64,000 bases of DNA from Oscarella lobularis (Eukaryota > Porifera > Homoscleromorpha > Homosclerophorida > Oscarellidae), in assembly GCF_947507565.1 (NCBI RefSeq), contig NC_089191.1:2081240-2145239 (forward strand). Direction: 5' to 3'. The translations under genes were made by a program, and so were the position numbers. The notes below the pieces were generated by a model. That model was not told the DNA's origin and searched no databases. It worked only from the letters and a program-made list of their open reading frames with translations. Below, one piece after another: positions 59,698-64,000 of this stretch (its first letter is position 1; the number at the start of each line of letters is the position of its first letter).

Positions 59698-61473
59698 TTA
59701 GCACATATTGAAAGTCAGTCGTCTGTCAATTGCCGCGACTCCACATCTCGAGCGCTTCTTCATGAGACGAGGACCTTCGACATACTGCGCTACTTCAGTA
59801 CTCATATCATACCAAAAGAATGTTTGCACGTCGAAAGCTTCGTGCCAATCGCCTCGCATCACGCCACCGACGCTATATATCTTTTCGTTAGAAAGACAGT
59901 AAGTGTTGCTATGGAACCGACGAAAAGTATCGAGAAAAGGAGGACAATCCTTAACATTGTAACGAGTCAGTTAACCGTTACGTACGTCGAGCGTTAAGTG
60001 TTCAAAAGGCTTCGTGTAGGGCCACGATAAAATTTCTCGACGTAAATGCAGACAATTACGGTCTGCGCACAGAAATCGAAACATGAAATTGTCGTCGTAG
60101 CCTTGAGTACAGAAGGGAACGTCTAGCCAACGATCTACAACGGGATCGTACTTGAAAACATCCAAGTTGTCTCCTACCAAACCTTTCACGTTAGAACCAA
60201 GAACATAGATATGATCATTTGATACGATTGTTCCTTCAACTGTAATAGGCTTCGATATCGATTGGAGAGTTGTCCAACTATTCGTCGCCGAATTGTACAG
60301 TTCGCACAGCGTTTCGTCATACTTGCCTATATTTGATCCCATTGCGTAGATTCGATTCTCGTAGACAACAAATCCTTCACCAGTTCGACTGACTTGCATC
60401 ATGGGAGAGACATCTCTCATCCAAGAGCCCTCTCTCGAATCATATCGCTCTACGGAACAATTACGCCAGCCTCCAATAGCATAGACGCTGTCGCCGAGGC
60501 TGACAACGTCAGGACTATATCGCGCTTCATTCAACGAAGGAAACTCTTTCCAGACGTTTGATAGATGATCGTAATATTCGGCTGTCTTCGTTGCTGTCAC
60601 GTCGTTTCGGAAGAAATCTTTCGACTCGGTACTCACGACTCCGCCAACTGCCAATAGAAGTTTGTTTCCAAGACGACGAGTCGGTCGCGGTTCACTTGAC
60701 TTCTTAAGTACGAGACTGCGATAAGACTCGTTGGCAGAAACAACGGGATGTGATAGAACAAATTCCCGTTCTGCAATAAGAGGAAATCGAACGACTTTTG
60801 AAAGTTCTTCAAAATGTGAATTCCGATTTTTCTCGTCGTATCGAATCCACTGCATGACGACGTCCCACACGTCTTCCTCTCGACTCACAGCCAATTCATC
60901 CAAGGCTAACAATCGAGAGACGACTTCGAGCGAAAGACGTCGAAATTCATCCGTCTTCACCAATTCAACGATATGAAAAGCAGCAAGTCGAAGAGCAACT
61001 GATAGCAACTTCTCGCAATTGTACTCATAAGCGAACGCGTCATCCATGTAAGACAATTCGATTCGTTCACTTGCTTAGCCAATCCGTTGCAGCAATAGTC
61101 GACGACATCCTCAAACAGCAGACGATCAGCAGTAAAGAAAAGAGTGACGTCATTATCGGAAGTGATTAAAATTTTTCCCGTATATGCGAAATCGACGAAG
61201 GCCCTCCACGGAGGCCGAATCGACGTCGCGAAGGTGAATACACTTCTTCGAGCTTTCGTGCATATTGATTGTAAACATTGTACGGAAATAAGCGCTCGCA
61301 GAAGCAAGCACGAGTCGATGAGCGGGAATTTCGACGCCGTCGTCGAGAACTAAGACTACGTCGATGAATTTCTTCTCCAAACGATGAACTTGAGCGGAAC
61401 GCAGCAATTCGGACGATTGTTCCGCCTTAGAAAAGGAGAGTTCGTAAGTTATTGGCCTCGTGGAGGAATCCAT
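59698..61473 (-). CDS. BTB-BACK-kelch protein with two opposite frameshifts
   Basis: Minus strand, ATG at 61473 (MDSSTRPITYEL). The BTB domain contains FIDVVLVLDDGVEIPAHRLVLASASAYF split over the first frame. It continues, after a +1 shift near 61200, as FVDFAYTGKI and ADRLLFEDVVDYCCNGLA. A -1 shift near 61055 returns to the first frame for the BACK domain and five to six kelch blades (LLLAVGGV, SVYAIGGW, RIYAMGS, HIYVLGS, IYSVGG). A 36-nt GT-AG intron (59985-59950) joins the final exon (59949-59698) in phase. Such proteins usually act as CUL3 ubiquitin-ligase substrate adaptors. The two shifts are either assembly errors or the first steps of decay, because everything else is open. Confidence 0.7.
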
Positions 61474-62160
61474 GCGCTCGGGTACTTCACGTGACTGTTC
61501 GTGCGTGAGCGATCCCGTATAAGGACGCGCAAGCCACGCGGTCCGTTGTGTCGTGAAGTGCACATGTATGGTTTCGGGTTGCGAGAGGCGAAGCGATTTG
61601 AGTATTTTAATAATGCGACTGTTAAAGAGGTTCGGAATTCGCACGATTTTTCTGCTGAAGCGTTGTTTTTTACCGGCTATGCTGATGGTAGGCATGATAG
61701 TTCTCTCGTCGATTTGTCGTGTGAGGGATATGGCAAATTGATTATTCACGGAACGTCTCTTCTATAGAAACTACCACTAGCCCTCAGTAGTTTCTTGGGA
61801 ATATTCAATTTACGTAATCGTAAACTAATTGGCAAGGCTTTCGCTATGAGCAATGCTATATGTGTTGCAATGTGCATCTTTGCTTTGAAAGATGTTCATG
61901 TAGACTGTTGTCTAAGTGTGTGAATGAAACAGATACATTGGTTGATTGCATTCCAGGTGCTGACATATAATAATAGAGTGATAGATACTGAAGCGTGATT
62001 TTTTAGTAAAATAACACTGCAATTTTCCCCAGAAGTAAAGCATACATGTACCAGAGAATCATCAGAAAATAATAATAGCAGCTAGTAGGAACAACACCGT
62101 AAAAATCGTCTGGTATCATAATCATTTGCATTCTCTTTTACAATTACGCTATGCCAAAGA
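61474..62160. other. Intergenic, upstream of the BTB-kelch gene
   Basis: No gene recognised. It probably includes the BTB-kelch promoter. Confidence 0.35.
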
Positions 62161-63054
62161 ATGAGCCGTACACGTACGTCTTTTCCTTTCAAGCGCTGAA
62201 CCGCCTACCTCACGTGCGGCGCATGTTTTCGCGCGCCAAACGTGCAGCACGTGATTGTCCGGAACCTTTCGTGACATCAATGACACGTGTCAAACTACCG
62301 TAAAGATAGTTCGGAGCAGCACGGCGACGAAACGGCTCTAGGGAAACCCGCTCCGGCTGAATTTATCGCTGCTGGCTTTAGTTTAATCTCTCACTGCAGT
62401 CTCTACCCGATCGCGAAGGGAAAAACTCGCTTCTACGTCGTACGAGTCTTCTTCGATGCTCAATCGTTCTGCTTTCCTTCGTCAATGGTAAGCCGATCGA
62501 TTAATTTCCGCAGATAGTCGCTGCCGGTCGTCTATTTTTCTCCAGTTCGCCGCACGAAGACTCGACATGACACGCGAAGATGGCGGCGTTGCGGGGGCGT
62601 GACGCGGCGTGCTTTCGCGTTTCGCTATAGCGTCTCTTCTTAGGCTTCGAGGACGTTTTTTTGGACGATCGAGGCTCTTCGGATCTGTTTCGCTTGCAAA
62701 AACGACTTCGCGTGAGTGGGGGCCCCTTTTCTTCGACCACGAATTCTCATTGGTTTAGGCTCTAACGTTTTTCTCCTTAGGCAAATGTTCCTCGCTTGCG
62801 CTTTCTGTGTCCGCATTTGCAGCTAGAAGCCGTATCATGCACGTTTTCGCTAATTCCTTTTGTTTTTAGCACTTGCGAAGGCGCCCTTTCAAAAGTAAAC
62901 AACTCTTTGAAGCATTAGGGTTCGGTTGCTCTCACGTCGCAAAGGAATCGTGCTGCTTTAGTGAGTGGGGCCCCTTTCAAGGAACATTCAAAAGATGAGG
63001 CGAAGTTAATTTTTCTCGATCCTAACGTTTGTTTCTTTAGGTATAGATTTTTAA

Positions 63055-63410
63055 TCGTGAACGGTCCAATTTTTCAATGCTGGGCATTGTCAAACGCTGG
63101 TGGTATGACTCTTTTTATTTATTTATTGCCATTTTTCTTAAAAGACTTCGTTTTATTTAGGTGTACTTAGGTACCTGTTTTTGTTTAATCAATCTTTTAT
63201 TTCAACCTAGGTTCTTCACGTAATTAATTAATTAATGGTGCGAATTTCTTCAATGCTGGGCGTGGTCAAACGCCGGTGGTATGGCTCGTTTATATTTATT
63301 TATTGGCATTTTTTAGACTTGTTTGATATAGGTGTACCTACGTACTTGTCATTCTATAATTAATTTGTTATTAATCTTTTATTTCATTGTAGGTTCTTCG
63401 TGTATTTTCA
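63055..63410 (+). repeat. Direct duplication of about 177 bp
   Basis: TTTTTCAATGCTGGGCATTGTCAAACGCTGGTGGTATGACTC at about 63071 is repeated with changes at about 63247 (TTCAATGCTGGGCGTGGTC...GGTATGGCTC). In both copies a TTTATTTATTGxCATTTTT block and GGTGTACxTA(G/C)GTAC follow. Confidence 0.8.
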
Positions 63411-63600
63411 CTTCATTTTTCTTCATCATTTACACGTCATCTTCTTACACTTCAACTTCACCTAATCTTCACCTCGTCAATCATCTTACTTTAGGCATCT
63501 ATAGAGAAATGAGAGGCAGTTAGGGTAGAGGATTATTAAATAGGGTAATTAATTAGGTAATTAATTAATTTAATTAATTAATTAGATAGATAATTTAAAT
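63221..63600. repeat. TTAA-type low-complexity runs
   Basis: TAATTAATTAATTAAT at about 63221-63236 and repeated TTAATTAATTAA with GATAGATA at about 63545-63590 are simple AT repeats. Confidence 0.8.
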
Positions 63601-64000
63601 AGAATTTTTTATTCATTTTACTAATTTTATTTTTCTTGCAGGCGTCCTGATGAAGATCGTCGCCTCAACGGAAGACGACATTCAAATAAAGGTTTCTGTA
63701 TTAATCGATGTCTTTTTTGCGTACTTCTTCTCTCTTTAGGGGGCCTAGGTGCGGACGGGATTGTGCTACGCCCATTGAAGACGTCTTATGTGGTACCTGT
63801 ATATTTTCCTTGCGTTTTCTTTTGCTTTCTTTTTTTTAGATTTAGGGCGGATGCAAGACGGGAAGGCAAGAGGACGACGTTGACGTAAGTGAGGGACGAA
63901 GATTAAGGTATCTGTATGTAGTGCTTCCATTTTCACTTGCTGGCTTTTTTGAATAGATGATGCTGACTTGAAGGGGACGAAGACGAAGAAGAAGCAGACG

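Larger units (their letters stand above)
62287..64000 (+). ncRNA. Possible spliced transcription unit with short exons, coding status unclear
   Basis: A series of splice-like borders is visible on the plus strand: CAATG|GTAAGC near 62488, and exon candidates after TTTTCTTGCAG| (63642) ending AAAG|GTTTCT, after CTCTTTAG| (63739) ending TATGTG|GTACCT, after TTTTTTAG| (about 63839) ending TTGAC|GTAAGT, and after TTGAATAG| (about 63957). Joining them gives early stops in all frames that I tried. It may be a noncoding RNA, UTR exons, or a gene whose coding part lies beyond the window. Confidence 0.25.

Overview
The window looks like compact animal DNA, and the gene set points to a sponge, perhaps a homoscleromorph. 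The organism call is inference from three things: introns of about 36-60 nt, animal-type secreted and membrane modules (EGF, SRCR, C-type lectin, H-type lectin, TSP1, Kazal, GCC2/GCC3, receptor tyrosine kinase), and very active local duplication. There are no prokaryotic operons, rRNA, convincing tRNAs or CRISPR arrays. Gene models below were built by hand, using GT-AG junctions and phase matching between exons.

Layout. 0-2 kb: repeats and a segmental-duplication copy carrying the 5' exons of an unknown gene. 2.7-8.5 kb: two divergent paralogues for secreted EGF/CCP/GCC2-GCC3 proteins, with a small secreted protein between them. 10-15 kb: gene debris (a kinase fragment, a broken multi-membrane gene, a SMYD exon 1-2 copy), the second segmental-duplication copy and one small secreted protein. 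15.1-17.0 kb: a dead copy of the EGF/GCC2 gene with a foldback element in its intron. 17.5-23.2 kb: an intact receptor tyrosine kinase (RTK) with CTLD, three SRCR, three CTLD, two EGF, TM and kinase. 25.6-30.1 kb: a tail-to-tail paralogue that is 5'-truncated and frameshifted. 30.7-32.5 kb: kelch/coiled-coil gene. 34.1-36.2 kb: intact SMYD-type SET/MYND gene.

38.1-53.2 kb holds the other centrepiece. Two divergent paralogues share the same ordered EGF exons and FN2-like C-terminus but have different N-termini: H-type lectins plus Kazal on the minus strand, TSP1 on the plus strand. The plus-strand copy has amplified one EGF exon with its 55-nt intron into ten tandem 163-bp units. A partial 5' copy of the minus-strand gene lies at 38.1-40.2 kb. 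54-64 kb holds a pseudogene split by a 1.2-kb foldback element, a single-EGF membrane protein, a GPI-anchored GH16-like protein, a BTB-kelch gene with two opposite frameshifts, and a poorly resolved spliced locus at the right edge.

A dispersed repeat of about 0.5 kb (called R1 here) occurs at least nine times and sits at several breakpoints. Most genes encode extracellular recognition or signalling modules, so the region reads as a fast-changing cluster of cell-surface and matrix recognition genes interspersed with a few intracellular regulators.
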